From Pseudocercospora fijiensis CIRAD86 (Eukaryota; Ascomycota; Dothideomycetes; Mycosphaerellales; Mycosphaerellaceae): 64,000 bases of DNA. The stretch spans positions 934,446 to 998,445 of the forward strand of contig NW_006921536.1 of the NCBI RefSeq assembly GCF_000340215.1. Reading direction: 5' to 3'. The translations under genes and the position numbers were made by a program. Below, one piece after another: positions 23,373 through 35,893 of the stretch. Position 1 is the first letter of the stretch, and every line of letters begins with the position of its first letter. The notes beneath the pieces were generated by a model. The model saw only the letters and a program-made list of their open reading frames with translations. It made no database searches and was not told where the DNA came from.

Positions 23373-25539
23373 CGGAGGCTAATAGCTATTATATATATTA
23401 GTATTATTCTCGGAGATCGATAGACAAAGATACGTACGTTGCTATACCCTAAAGGGTCGCAAAGAAAGGGCCGCTTAGACATGTTAGTATACGCTCTTAC
23501 TAATACGCTAAAGACTAAGATTAGCATACTTCTATTAATGCTACTACTGCTATATACGCAGACGAGCAGCGACGAGGCGGCGGCGGCGGATAGCGCGACG
23601 AACGCGCCGAGCAGCGTATACTATAGCTCGATCCTCCTATATACCTATTAGCACTGTCTCGGCCTCTTAACACCTTCGAAGCTAGTAAGCAATATATATA
23701 TCTACGCCGAAGAGAGGGTAGCCGCGAGCGGCCGGAGCAAAGAAAGGACCCGGCATTTTGTTACTTTCTATGCTATTAACGTAGTTCTTGTGTTTAAGGT
23801 AACGTTATAGGCGATAGTAAGAGGGTGTATACGATATCTAGTAGAAGAAGAAGAAAGGAAGGAAACGAGAGAGAGACATCTAAGATATACACCTATAAGA
23901 CTAAGAGCGGAGTAAGTTCTATTGTCCTACTAAAGAGCAACGTGAAACTAACTAACAATAGTATCTAAAGCTTACTACTAGGGAAATGTAGGGTAAGTGA
24001 AGTAACAGCTCGTTCGCTCGCCCTATTATTATAGGAGCGGACTAAGAGGGTTGATGCTTAGTCTGCTCCGGCTGCTTTAATCCGCGCGTTCTTATTAGCC
24101 GAAAGTTGGTAAAAGTTCCTAAGAGATGCAGAAACTTTATATAGACAGCTAATTAATAATAGTAAGGCCCTACTTTTCCTAGCATTTACTATGCGAAGTG
24201 CCTAGCAGTTGCCTAAAATACCCGGAATAGCATTATAGAAGCCCGGAACGTACTTTAATCTTCCGCCGCTCGAAATAAAGTATACGCTAATCCTTTGTAG
24301 GCAGGATACGGCAATATACGAAAGTACTCTACGCTAAGCTATTCTCCGGCCGTACCCGCTAGTTACTATACCTCCCTAGGCCCCTATATATATGCTCCTA
24401 AAGCTGCTAAGAGACAAAAGGCTATAAGAATGTAGTGTATGCTACATCGCCGCGAAGCCGGGCTTACCCTCTTACCTACTTAGTATATACGCCGCTCGAT
24501 ATACGCGCGCTAAACAGAACGACTCTACTAAGTGCCTAGAGTATATAAAAGTTGCTAAAAGTTGCCGAAAGTTGCTAAGGGCTAGCGGAAAGATTACGTC
24601 TAGTATAGATAAGCTATTGCAATAGGATTAGTATAATACGCCTAAGCGGATACATATATATACACTAAGACCGAGCGCGCGAGCTACGTCTTACCGTTAG
24701 CCTTAATAAAGAGAAGGGCCGCAAGCTAGGCGAGAAGGGTCTTAATAAGCACCGCATTATAATTAGACAGACTACATTTCAATCTACCGACTGCAAAGGT
24801 CGCCTCCTAGCAACCTACACCGTACTATAATCCGGTAGACTAATATAGTAAGCTTCTAGCAACTAGATGAATATCGAATTATAATCCGCTAGGCCCCTAG
24901 GCTTCTAGCAATTAATGGCCTACCTTTACGGTAAGGCCTCGTTCGATAACAACTGTCTTCGTAGACTATCTTCCCTACCCGGCAATATACTAGAGCTTTA
25001 AACTTGTTAGTTCTAAACAGCGACTCGAGAACATTTAGCAACTTTTATTAATACTTAGCAACTTTTAGCAAGCCCGGCGGCAGTGTATTATAGAGTTTAC
25101 TCGACGATATCGAGAACTTTTAGCAACTTTTATTAACTCCGGAAGCAGTAATGCTCGACTTCTACGTTTGATGCCTAACTTCTACTCTGCTCGATAGCTA
25201 GACTTCTACGGTGCTTAATAGCTGAACTCCTACTTTGCTCGGTAGCTAGACTTCTATATTGCTCGGTAGTTGACCGTATTCAATCGTAGACCTCTTAGCA
25301 GAGATTGGGTAGCGCAATAGCGGCATCCGATAAAGATTAAGCTGCGAGCTTATAGATAATATTAGAAAGCATGTCAGCGGCACATTATTACTACTATAGC
25401 AGCTATAGCATTGCGATCTCGTACAGAACGGTAAATACAGAGCAGTAGACTTAGTATTGTATTAGTCTCCTTATACGCTACTGTTCGAAGGAAATCACCT
25501 TATAACATTAATAAGGCTATATACTTAATTAACGTCGAT

Positions 25540-26285
25540 CCTCGCTCGCATTCTCCTTCTACTAGCCGAATATTCGCTAGAACTACGGCTACGCTATTAT
25601 AGGCTCGAATCTACGCTCGCGGACTAACGTCGGCTATAGCTTGCTATCGTAGGCATTGCGGCACTAGCTATATATTGCTAGCTTCGCGCTGCTACTAAAG
25701 CCGATAATAGTATAGTCTTCCTCTAATTTGCGGATCCGTTATATAGATATAAGATCGTTATATCTCTTAAACTAGCGAATCCTACAGAATTTAGGATACA
25801 TTAGCGATCCTATACCCTCCTTGCGCTATATAGCTATTCTAATCTTCTTGCTTTCGATTAGGCTACGAGGTAGGTTTATAATGCCGCTTAGGTCCTTCTA
25901 TTCGTATACAATAAACACGTTCGAGTCTTAGAGGCCGCGAAGGTCCTACTATAGCTCGCTCTGCTTAATATCGTATCGATCGAATTCGATAACGATAAAG
26001 GTCTATAGTTTAGCGGCATGCTACTTATTCGTTTTGTCCGTACGCTATTCCTTGCGACCGATCGCGAGTAGAGCTATCGATCTATCGGTATAAACGACCT
26101 TACTAACTTTAATATACGAGACCTAAAGCGTATAGTTAGTATCTATCGATTCTTAGCTTTCTTAGATCTATACCTACTAGTCTTAATATCGTACTATACC
26201 TCCGTCGACGTCGAAGTAGGTAGAAGCTATAATAGAGTGTTCGGATCGGCTTAGATATGTGTTTGAGTTGTCGAGAAGATAGCTG
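25540..26285 (+). pseudogene. RIP-broken frame, unknown protein
   Basis: A plus frame with TAG/TAA interruptions reads like protein, for example IVSIEFDNDKGL, stop, FSGMLLIRFVRTLFLATDRE. It can be followed to the TAG at about 26253. No family recognised; probably part of a transposon. Confidence 0.35.
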
Positions 26286-29200
26286 TATTCCGGAGGTTGT
26301 TATTATTGTCGATAAGTTCAACCGAGGGCTTAGTACTAGCGTTAGATACCTGCTTTTCTATACGGATGGCAGGTAGCAACTAGCGCCTGCTTCTAGAGAC
26401 AGTACATAATAGCGGAAATGTTACTACTAGTATAACTTAAACCGTTACATACCGCGTAACTTCGTCTATTAACTGCGTACGCTTTTTAGGCGATAAGGCA
26501 GGAGCTCCGGTAAGCAGCTAGTTACTGCTTATATTAACTTCAGTTAACGGCAATCCTTCCTTACTCCTTTAACAACTAACCTTAATTAGTCGATAGCAAT
26601 CCTTCTTCCCTTCTCTAACAACAATTATTAATTACTAAACCGTATACAACACTCGAGCAACGCCGACGAAATATCTAACAATATATAGCAGAACCGGGAC
26701 CTATAGTCCTAACTTAATCATTTCGAAGCGGATTATAGTCTACTTCGTAGCAGTTCGGGGATAGTAAGTGCCTATAGTCGTCGATGTCTCTATACGGAAA
26801 CTAACATTCGAAGGGTATTAGTATCGGCCTAGTCCGGAACGGCGTAGGTAGAGCTTCCTTAGGTACGGTCTATTTTGCTACGAGGCAGTACGAACTACCA
26901 AACAATGGCGGCCCTACGACTATAGCATAGTTAGTCGTATAGGTACGAATAGGGCCGAATAGAAATAGATACACTACCTATCGCTTCGACCTTAGAGAGG
27001 CAGGCATCTAAGGCCTTCCGAATTAGACAACGCGAGTTGCCTTTACGATGTTTAGGCGTTATCGCGGTTTTAGCTTAAATAGCTAGCGGGCATTAATAAT
27101 GCACGATACGGACACCCTATTTCCGAATAGTCTAACTCGAAACCTAGCGGGGTTCGGATATTAGCACGATAATAATAGTCCAAATAGCGCCAATCGAGTG
27201 AGTCCGTAGCCGCAATACGAGCCTGCGTTCCTAACATAGTACGCGCGAGCAAACGGCCCTCTAATATAGCTAGCACTATCGACTGCTCGTTAACTTAAAG
27301 CAAGCCGATAGTAAGGAGATCTAGCTAACGACCTACTCGACCTAGATAGATAGTAGGCACGAAACAGACGTAACTAATAGGCAACAGTATTAAGGTAGAG
27401 GGTTAGATAAGCTAGCATCTCTAAGCGTTCCGCGTTATAGCCGATAGCTAGGCCTTTATATATCTGCCTTAGAGTAAGAACCTAATACGTTAGAATAGGG
27501 GGTTGTAAAGCCGCGAAGGATGATCCCCTGCTTCTAACGACTAGTATAGGACCTAAATTGAGCTATAGGCTCTAGTATTGCGACTCAGATTAGTATTAGC
27601 ATGTCTCCTACGTTAGAAATTGCCTTGTTCCGAGTAGTAATCTTCCGTACATTAGCTATAGCTGTGCCGTCTATTATGCGGCATATACTGCTTGCTATAG
27701 CAGTTATTCAGTTATACTTGTCGGTTATGCTTGCTACTAGATAGCTACGTTCTCGTAGGCAACGGTAGCAAACTTTCAGTCGAAGAGTAGTACTTATTAC
27801 GGCTCGATCCCCTCTTAAGTAGGACACCCTACGAGACAACGAAAGCACATACTAATAACCTAGGCTCTATACTAAGCACTAAATACCAAGCGTCGAACAT
27901 TAAGCATTAAGCATCAAGTATTAAGCATCGAGTATCTAGATTAAACGTCTTTCCGAGCTCAATTACGCAGCACTAAACCTAGTCGCTACGATAAGCTCCT
28001 AGAACGATAGTAAGAAGGCTTCGAAGAAGCTAGCGCCGCTTAATTTGCAGCAATAGCCTTTATTTACCGAGCGGGTATAGCGTATAGACTAGGAAATGTA
28101 GCGTTAAGTCAACTAGCAGTAGGTCTAGCCGACGAGTGCTAGATCTTAAGGGCTAGCTTAGGTAGCGATCGAGCGAGAGGCTACAGGTATAGCGCGAGAG
28201 AATTTCAAGGCAGCTTAGGGACATTATCTAGGGCAGACACCTCCTCTAATATCGCCGGGATCTACGGGAGGCAAGAAGGATTGTAAGAAGGGCTAAGTAT
28301 CGAGTATTAATATAGATTCTGTTGTTTCTAGCATTGGTCCTACTGTTTGATTTGAATAGTTTCTAGCTTTAACATTAGTTGTTTAAATAGCTTAAATAGC
28401 TCCTAGTTTAATAAATTCAATAGCTCCTAGTTTAAAGATTTGAATACCTTCTCGATAGACTCGATTCTCTTTATCTCGGTAGAGTATAGTATTCCCGCAT
28501 TCGTTAACGCCTTAGAGCGTACTACGACGTTGCTAGGAAGGAACGCTAGGTTGTAAGTTTCCTATTAACATTTAGAACAATACGAGCTTACCTAAATAAC
28601 TGAACCTGCTAAACTTACCTTACTCTTACGCTTATATATTGCCTGCTTCCTAAGACGCTTCTCTTCTATTTAGTTTATCGATACTACGTACGCTTTCTCG
28701 CTCTCTTCTATAATAGTATTACCTTAAACACAAGAACTACGCTAACGGCATAGAAAGTAACAAAGATAGTACTAGTACTCTATAAGTTGCCCTAGTAGGC
28801 TCGTCTCTATCTTAAGTACGCGCTAACTAGGAAATATAGCCGTTATAAAGCTCAACGAGGCCGACATACTAGCAATAGTAGCATAGCTCCTACGGCGGGC
28901 TACTCGCTTCGGGGCTAGGTAAGTTGTTCTCTAGCCTAGTTGAATCGTCGTTCCTGCTACTAATATAGATCTAGATAGGGTACGGCAGCACTGCAGCAGC
29001 TACCTTAAATAGCACTATTGCTAAATCTATAAGGTCTTAGACTATTCGCGCCGGGTGTGTTTAGTCTAGCGCCGCTTGCCTTACTGCCTCCTATCGCACC
29101 TCCGGCCGGTCCTATAGCACTACTACCGCTACTACTACTACTATTCGTGCCTACTCTACCTCCTCTAGTACCTACGCGTCTCGTCGTACGCATCGACTTC

Positions 29201-30073
29201 TACTAGTTCTGTCTGCTTTAGATAGTAGTCTTCGTAGTTTTAAAAGCTTTTGTTTTTGCTTAGGCTTAGACCGGTCTCTAGAAGATAGGCGAGAAGGGCG
29301 AATACGGTCTTAGTTTTAAGAAGTTCCGTAAGGTCCGTATTATTACTAAGCACCGTAGCTAGTAGAACGAGGATAAGTATTGCATCGAGCGCTTTATCTA
29401 CTAGGACGCTAAGCAGTACAAGGCCTATATCCCTCTACGACTACTTCGCTAAGAAATACAACATCCGTATCTACTACTTTCTAATATCTTCTAAGAGTAA
29501 CGTCTGTCTATTGCGCTAAGATTTGCTAGTTATCTTAGTCCTCGTTGTTTAACTTCGCGCTAAGAGTAACCTCTATTACGCTAAGACTTAGTGGTTGTCT
29601 TAGGCTTAAGGTTATTGTTAACCTTCTTATTTCGCTAAGGTTTGCTACTTGTCTCGGGCTTAAGGTTATTATTGATCTTCTTATCGTTACACTTCTCGTC
29701 TATCTATTACGCTAAGATTTGCTAGTTGTTTTAGACTTAAGCTTATTGTTCAACTTCTCGTAGATAACTACTAATTAATATCGGCCTGTTCTATAAGGCG
29801 ATTAAGGTAATTACTAAAGCTGCCTAGGCTAAGTTCCTTAGCCTAATCCCTTAATCTCCTTAGGGCTGTAGGACTTGTTTAACTTATCGACATTGCCGCA
29901 GATTAAGCACATTAATATAGGAACTGCACAGCCTTGCTATTATCTAATTAGGCCCTTTAGTATAGTAGTTAAGTACGCTCTACGGTATAGCAACGGAGCG
30001 TAGCTGCTTAAGGACCGCCTATCTAGCAGCTATAATGCCTCTAATTATATAGACTACCGATAGTCGGAGGCAG

Positions 30074-30190
30074 AAATAGCCGAGCTAATAGGCGCGAGAG
30101 CGGTTACAATCTATATACTTGCGTAATGCTCGATCGAGAATATCTCTTTTATACTAGAGTAACCCGGGTTCGAATCTCGGAGGGGCTATA
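30074..30190 (+). other. tRNA-like sequence (SINE or degraded tRNA)
   Basis: A box A-like string (TAGCCGAGCTAATAGGCG) is followed about 80 bp later by an excellent box B (GGGTTCGAATCTC) and AGGGGCTA. This resembles a leucine/serine-type tRNA 3' half with mutated arms. A second GGTTCGAGTCC box lies near 30210. I cannot fold a complete cloverleaf, so a tRNA-derived repeat is more likely than a working tRNA. Confidence 0.4.
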
Positions 30191-30699
30191 TTCTTTTACT
30201 AAGGTCTTAAGGTTCGAGTCCTACTCTCGTTATCTTCTTTTGCTAAAGTCTTGTTATTGTACTAAGGTCTTGTCTTTATACCTAATATCCTTTTTAGCTC
30301 TTTGAATATAGGAAGTAATATCCGCGCTTCTTAAACCTACAGGCTCCGAGATACTAGTATAACCGTTGTCGCGGCGACGCTAACATAATCTATAAGCTTC
30401 TTAACAATCAGACCGGCTTAGTCTCTAGTGTCCTTATGTTTTGCCTTAATTAGAGCGATGCGAGCTGCTATATCGTAGGCGATAGTCGTTAGCGATCGTT
30501 AGTCCTGTTTAGCGGGTAAAGTCGTCGAATTGCTAGATATTCATACCTATAGAGTGTTTAGCTACGTTTACTACTTCCGCTAATATTGTCGGATTAGCGG
30601 TATATACTATCGAGAATATAGTACATCTTACGGCTAAGAAGGTTGCGGTTAGACGAAGTATGCTTCTAAACTAGCGGCGTTATAAATACCGAAAGTTAA

Positions 30700-31265
30700 T
30701 AAGAATTGCCGGATAGGGGCTTCTCGACGCACAACACCTACTATCGCCGGTTATTGAAACTTGCAGAAGTTTGCTAAAAGTTAATAAAACTTCGGATTAG
30801 GGCTTCTTAACGTATAAGATCTACGGTTGCTAGGTCTTGCTAAAAGTTAATAAAAGTTCGAATATAGGGTTTATAAGGTACAAGATCTACTGTCGCTAGG
30901 CTTGCTAAATGTCGATAAAAGTTAAGCTAGATCTACGGTCGCCGGGTCTTACTAAAAGTCGATAAAAGTTGATAAAAGTTGTGCAACATCTACGGTCGCT
31001 ACGTCTTATAGAAGATTAATAAAGGTTCGAATATCGGAGGCGCAAGATCTACTAGCGCTAGGTCCTGCTAAAAGTTAATAAAAGTTATATAAGATCTACG
31101 ATCGCCGGGTCTTGCCGAAAGTTGATAAAAGTTCGAACAACCTCTACGGTCGCTAGGTGTTGCCGGAAGTTAATAAAAGTTAATAAAAGTTCGGATAGTA
31201 GCTTCGTATAGCAGATGTCCTATCGCTAGGTCTTGCTAAAAGTTAATAAAAGTTAATAACAGTTA
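30700..31265 (+). repeat. Irregular array of the CAAGATCTAC/decamer cassette
   Basis: About eight cassettes of roughly 45-75 bp: (GA)TCTACGGTCGC, then GGTCTTGCTAAAAG, then TTAATAAAAGTT. Spacing is irregular. It shares the cassette with the 94-bp array at 19.3 kb, so the two arrays descend from one repeat family. Confidence 0.65.
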
Positions 31266-31910
31266 GTATACTAGGAGCCAACCTTTTAGACATATTAGAG
31301 GATAAGTAATAGTTGTCCTTTACCTAAACGACAGGCAGGCTATAAAACTGCAAGCAGATGCTATACTTTCTAGCGAAGAAGTCGTAGAGGGACTTAGTCG
31401 TCTTAGTATCGGATAGACCCGTAAAACCTTATACTACTCGAATATAACCGCCCGAAGCGCTCGATATAGTAGGCGTCTTAGTACTACTAGCTATATTAAC
31501 TAGGTATATAAGGACATTTCGGGACATCTTAAGACCAAGACGGCGCTTAGCCTTCTCGCTAACGCGCTAAAGGCCTTCGACGATCGACAAATAGACTAGC
31601 TTTAGATTGCGAGTCGGCGAAGCTAGCGCTCCTACTCTAAATAATTATACTGCGATGCCCTTCTTGTATTTTAACATAGCTCTTCTTGTGTTTCGACATA
31701 GCTCGGTCCTAGTGTTCGTCGTCGATAGCGTCGATGTCGATTAAGGCGTACGGCGGATAGCGACAATAATATGCTTTCGGCGGGATATAGTTGTTACACC
31801 TAAGACTCGGCTCGCTTGCGTGCATTCTTTAGTATATATTGTCAACCTACGTAGGAACATAGTAGAAGGTTTGCATCCGAGTCGGCTAAGTAACGGGGAC
31901 ATCCGGTAGG

Positions 31911-31960
31911 CTAATACATACGCCCCTTATATAAACTACTATAAGGGGCGTATGTATTAG
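31911..31960. repeat. Perfect inverted repeat, 21-bp arms, 8-bp loop
   Basis: The left arm is CTAATACATACGCCCCTTAT plus A, the spacer TAAACTAC, and the right arm the exact reverse complement. Perfect pairing in a heavily mutated background is notable. It may be two abutting terminal repeats or a hairpin. Confidence 0.85.
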
Positions 31961-32485
31961 ACATAGAACGCAAAGAAATGCTAAAGCAACAGAATACGCT
32001 TTTAGCATTTATTAATACTACTAACTTTATTAACTTCTAGTAGCTCTTACGGCTTCCTACGTCGAAAGAGTAGTATCGGGTAATAGCGACATCTATGCCT
32101 GTAATTGGCTAAAAGTTGCTAAGAGTTTACGAAAGTTGCTAAGGGTAACTGAAATTTTATGAAATTTGATTAAGGCGCTAAAGATTCCATTTCCGGAGCT
32201 TTGCTATTCTAGAGCTCCGTCGACTGTTGCAACGCAATCGCTCTCCTCTGTCTGTAGGTTAGAGAAATAGGAATAATAGACAAAGGATCTTGTCTAGCAC
32301 GGACGGGGCAGTACTACCGTATATCTTTAAATCTTACATTGTCGTTCCGTTGTTCATCCGGGAAACGACATTGCAGCTACAAGGGTAGTTAGAGATGTTC
32401 GGCTATTCTTAGGCTTAAAAACCCTAAGAATGCGGAGGGGTTGCTAAGCACTACCCTTACTAGAAGAATTGTTAGCAATCGTATA

Positions 32486-32529
32486 CTAGGTTTTCGGGGT
32501 TACCTAAGAATGCTAAGAATAGTAGAGCC
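32486..32529 (+). repeat. Left terminal inverted repeat of the Tc1/mariner-type element
   Basis: 44 bp starting CTAGGTTTTCGGGG. It pairs with 35848-35891 at 40 of 44 positions. Confidence 0.88.
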
Positions 32530-32580
32530 TTAGCAGTTGTCTATATAGTTTACTAGGTAGATTGCTCCTCTTCTACTACT

Positions 32581-34443
32581 ATATACTTTAAATCGTACCC
32601 TTATACCGCTATTATAGCTATTATCCTCCTCCTACCGCTAGAACTAGCATTAACGCTCTTCCTATATACCGCTAGCGACTTCGTAAAGTAGTATTTCGAG
32701 ATGCCGCTAATACGCGCCTCGCGATCGAGGAAACTAGTCGAGAAGGACTTACTAGCGTATAAGGAAGCTATTAAGAGGCGCGAGTCGCTACCGAAGAAGA
32801 ATATAAAGTCTACGGCGGTAAAGAAGTTAATAGATATACGCGCGAACGATCCGGAGGCGCAGAAGCTATAGAATATACTATATAATAATAATACCGCGAC
32901 TGCTATTAGCAAAGAAGTTAAGGTTATTAAAGGCGATTTAACGCGCCTTACGGCCTTCTTACCTTCGAAGAAGTTAGCTTAGAAGATGCTAGCCGCTAAG
33001 CCTCTACTAGGTAGATTCGTTAATAGCGTATAGAAGTTAGAAGATAATATTAAGACGGATAGTAGTAAAGAAGAATTGCAATACTTATAGGCCTAGCGCC
33101 TCTTCTAAGGCAATTAGAAGGCGCCGCTCTTAAGCGATAACTTTAAGCGTATCGGCCTCTCGACTGAATATAGTAACAGAGCTTTCTAATAGGCTATTAA
33201 TAAGGCGCGCCGTAAAGGGTTGTTTATTAGCAGTCGACTACTAGTTATTAGTTATAAAGGCACTAGAGTAAATAAGAGCGACTAGCTCTATTAAACCTTT
33301 AAGTTAGGTAAGGCTCTTAGCTAGAGCTATAGGTATACTTTATACTAACTTCTTATAGCGGATAATTATAAGAAGGCTCTTAAGAGGGCTATTAAGTAGA
33401 ATAGTAAGGATAAGAAGGATATTAAGATTAACATTAAGTTTAGAATAGCCGTAAAGGAAGCGCCTATCGCTCTACCGAAGGTTAGCAAGTTGAAACCTAA
33501 CGATTAACAGCTTATCTAGAGTAAAGCCTTTATTGTAGAATAGCGCTCGCTTTATAGCAATCGGATAGCTAAGATTAAGGGTAACAACACTTGCCTTACT
33601 ATTAGCTATAAGAACATTAACAAATAGTGCTATCTACCTCCGGACCTACTAGATATTCTAAAGCATTACCTCTAGCTTTTATAGGTCTTATTTGCGCTCT
33701 AGAGTAACGCCTATAATAAGGGTAAAGAAGGGGTAGACTCGAAGAACCCGCTATAGAATGCTATTAATTAAATAAAGACCTTTACTAAGAATGCAAAGGA
33801 AGAAGCTTAAAGGAAGAAATAGAAGGCAATAGGCATTACTATATTACAACCTCCTAATCTATATACTCCTTATCGCAGTTACTCTACGCTAGCTAATCTA
33901 TCTAAGCTGTTTAAGACAGCCTAGACTCTCGCCTCTAATATAGCTTTATAGAAGCTAATTAAGACAACTTCCGCTTCCGCTTCCGCCTCTACTTCTACTT
34001 CTTAACCTAAGGAAGAATTACCTATACCTTCGAGAGTTGCTACAATACTTAGAACACCGCTAAGAAGCCTTCTTCGATAGTTCTTTAAGTAGGCAGCAAA
34101 GCAGCCGGAATAGTTAGAGGCGGAAGATAGTAAATAGCTTATAAAGATAGAAGATTACTTCGTAAAGGAGCGATACAATTGCGATCAGATCTATAAGCTA
34201 TCGATAAAGGCGTAGAAGGAGTTAGGCTTCTTTAAAGGCGACTATAGGTTAATAAGAGACAGCCTTAAGCGCTTTTAGAAGCAGAAGTTAGCTAAGCAGA
34301 GCAGATAGTAGCCTATACTAATAATAACGACATTTATAACGGAGTAAAGGAAGTGCTTTTACTATAAGATTAATAAGTAGTTTACTAGCAAATAGACAGC
34401 TGATTTCTTAATTATTCCTCCGCTAGAAGTGTATTAATTATAG
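32581..34443 (+). pseudogene. Second, unknown gene of the Tc1/mariner-type element
   Basis: A single frame of about 620 codons, interrupted by roughly 40 TAG/TAA codons and no frameshift (positions 32683 and 34441 are in the same phase). The deduced protein is Lys-rich, with short readable pieces such as MPLIRASRSRKLVEKDLLAY, ISKEVKVIKGDLTRLTAFLP, GNNTCLTISYKNINK and KCFYYKINK. A Ser/Ala-rich linker lies near 33970-34010. No clear start codon remains (ATG may have become ATA). No family recognised. The frame is convergent with the transposase inside the same terminal repeats, so it was mobilised with it. Confidence 0.6.
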
Positions 34444-34683
34444 TTGCTAGCTACGAGAAGCTCTTCCGGAATCTCCGCAATTTGCTTTATATAAAAAGCG
34501 GAACTACCCGTATATATATCTAGTAGCCTCCCTCGCTTTCTTTTACTACTATATCGCAATATTATAGTATAAAAATGAACAAGGAGCTTTAGATATATAT
34601 TCTTAAGGAGCTTGTCAATTTTTATACAATATTATAAACGTAGTATAGTACTATACTAGTAGAGTGTCGAAGCCGAGTAATAT

Positions 34684-35694
34684 CTAATCTAGCTCAACCC
34701 TATTAACGTTATAACCGCTGTGTTCGAAGAGCTTGCGTACATCTAAGCCTACAATATAGTCTAAAGCCTATATAAGGAAGTTAGCAAAGTTAGCGTATTC
34801 TTTCTATCGCTCCTTATTCTTCTTTATCTATATTTTAAGTACGTTGAAGGTCTATTCTATTAGGTTTAGATCTAGTAAGTATAGCGGCAAATACTCGAGT
34901 TTATAGCCGGCTATAGTAATAATATCTTTAACGTTGTCGCTGTAATAAATACTATAGTTGTCTATTATAAAGATTATCTTAAGACCTTTAAGAAGCGGTA
35001 GAACCTAATTCTCGAGCTAGTCGTCGAATGTAACTTAATCTATAGCTCCTTCGATATAGAGTATATAAGGAAGATATCTATTTATCGTTAAGGCTAGCAA
35101 TACTAATAACCTCTTCTACCGCTGCGTATACTAGAAGTCGTAATAATCTACGTTTAATAGCGACTAGCTATATTTGCGGTAAGTAGTCTTCTTATTTGAT
35201 GCTATCTCGTCTAAGAAGACTAACTTCTCGATAGGCTAACTCTTATACTTCTTACTCTAAACTGCCCTATTTAACGCATTGCGCTTAGAGGCTACTTTCC
35301 GGCTTGCTTTGCGACTCTACTTTATTACTTTAGTTAGGCAATCGTAGATAGTACTAGGCGCGACTTAGACTCCGAAGGTATCGTATAATTCGATATATAT
35401 CTCCTCGAGATAGGCCTCTAGACGGTCGTATAGGTATTCTTCGAGCTACTACTAACAACTTAGTAGAAACATTACCTTATACCGTCTATCGCTTACCTCT
35501 CGCATCTCCGCTATTAGCTTTATTCGCGGACCTAGCTTGCCTCGAATAGGGCAGTAACACTCGCTAAACAAGTTATAATTAACGCGCTAGCGATATAGCG
35601 TCGATACTACTACGCCGCTCTTCTTATAGATGTCTTTTATCGAGAAACTGCCCTCGAATAGCTACTTTACCTTCTAGACTGTCTTCTTAGGCAT
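34684..35694 (-). pseudogene. Tc1/mariner-type DDE transposase, RIP-inactivated
   Basis: 337 codons from ATG 35694 to TAG 34684, all in one frame, with about 20 internal TAG/TAA codons. A helix-turn-helix region is followed by the DDE core. The first Asp is in LVFLDEIASNKKTT, the second in IIFIIDNYSIYYSDNVKD, then AGYKLEYLPLYLLDLNLIE with the catalytic Glu. Compared with the family consensus, the stops stand at Gln and Trp positions (for example KYS-stop for a Trp) and His has become Tyr, all explained by C-to-T at CpA. It cannot make a working enzyme. Confidence 0.88.
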
Positions 35695-35847
35695 TTTAGT
35701 ACTAATACTATCGCGCCGCTTAGGCGGAGGCTTTATACCCTTCTTACGAGTTACTATAGTATATAAAGAGCGAGGAACAACACCTATAAGAGGCCTATAC
35801 TATTAAAAATGCGACAATATAGTAGATTAGTTTAATATTCGGTATGC

Positions 35848-35891
35848 GGCTCTGCTAGGCTTAGCATTCTTACGTAACCCCGAAAACCTAG
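35848..35891 (-). repeat. Right terminal inverted repeat of the Tc1/mariner-type element
   Basis: Reverse complement of the left repeat; followed by the TA target duplication. Confidence 0.88.
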
Positions 35892-35893
35892 TA

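Larger units (their letters stand above)
7020..32485. repeat. RIP-degraded repeat block A
   Basis: About 25 kb with almost no CpA or TpG on either strand, abundant TpA, and CpG retained, giving endless TAG/CGA-like strings. This is the product of CpA-to-TpA mutation of duplicated DNA (RIP in Pezizomycotina). No intact gene was found. Open frames here are short and carry TAG/TAA where Gln or Trp codons are expected. Broken frames, tandem arrays and a dispersed decamer are listed separately; the remaining stretches show no recognisable feature. Most likely it is a pile of nested transposons whose borders I cannot resolve. Confidence 0.85.
32486..35891. mobile_element. Tc1/mariner-type DNA transposon, RIP-inactivated, 3406 bp
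   Basis: The ends are 44-bp inverted repeats (32486-32529 and 35848-35891, 4 mismatches) beginning CTAGGTTTTCGGGGTTAC. TA target duplications lie at 32484-32485 and 35892-35893. It carries a minus-strand DDE transposase (34684-35694) and, convergent to it, a long plus-strand frame (32581-34443) of unknown function. Both are broken only by TAG/TAA codons, with no frameshift found. At 3.4 kb with a second large gene it is longer than typical Tc1/mariner elements. Confidence 0.88.

Noticed and set aside
32601..32912. A 103-codon minus-strand frame as a gene
   Set aside because: It is the antisense shadow of the long plus-strand frame of the Tc1/mariner-type element.
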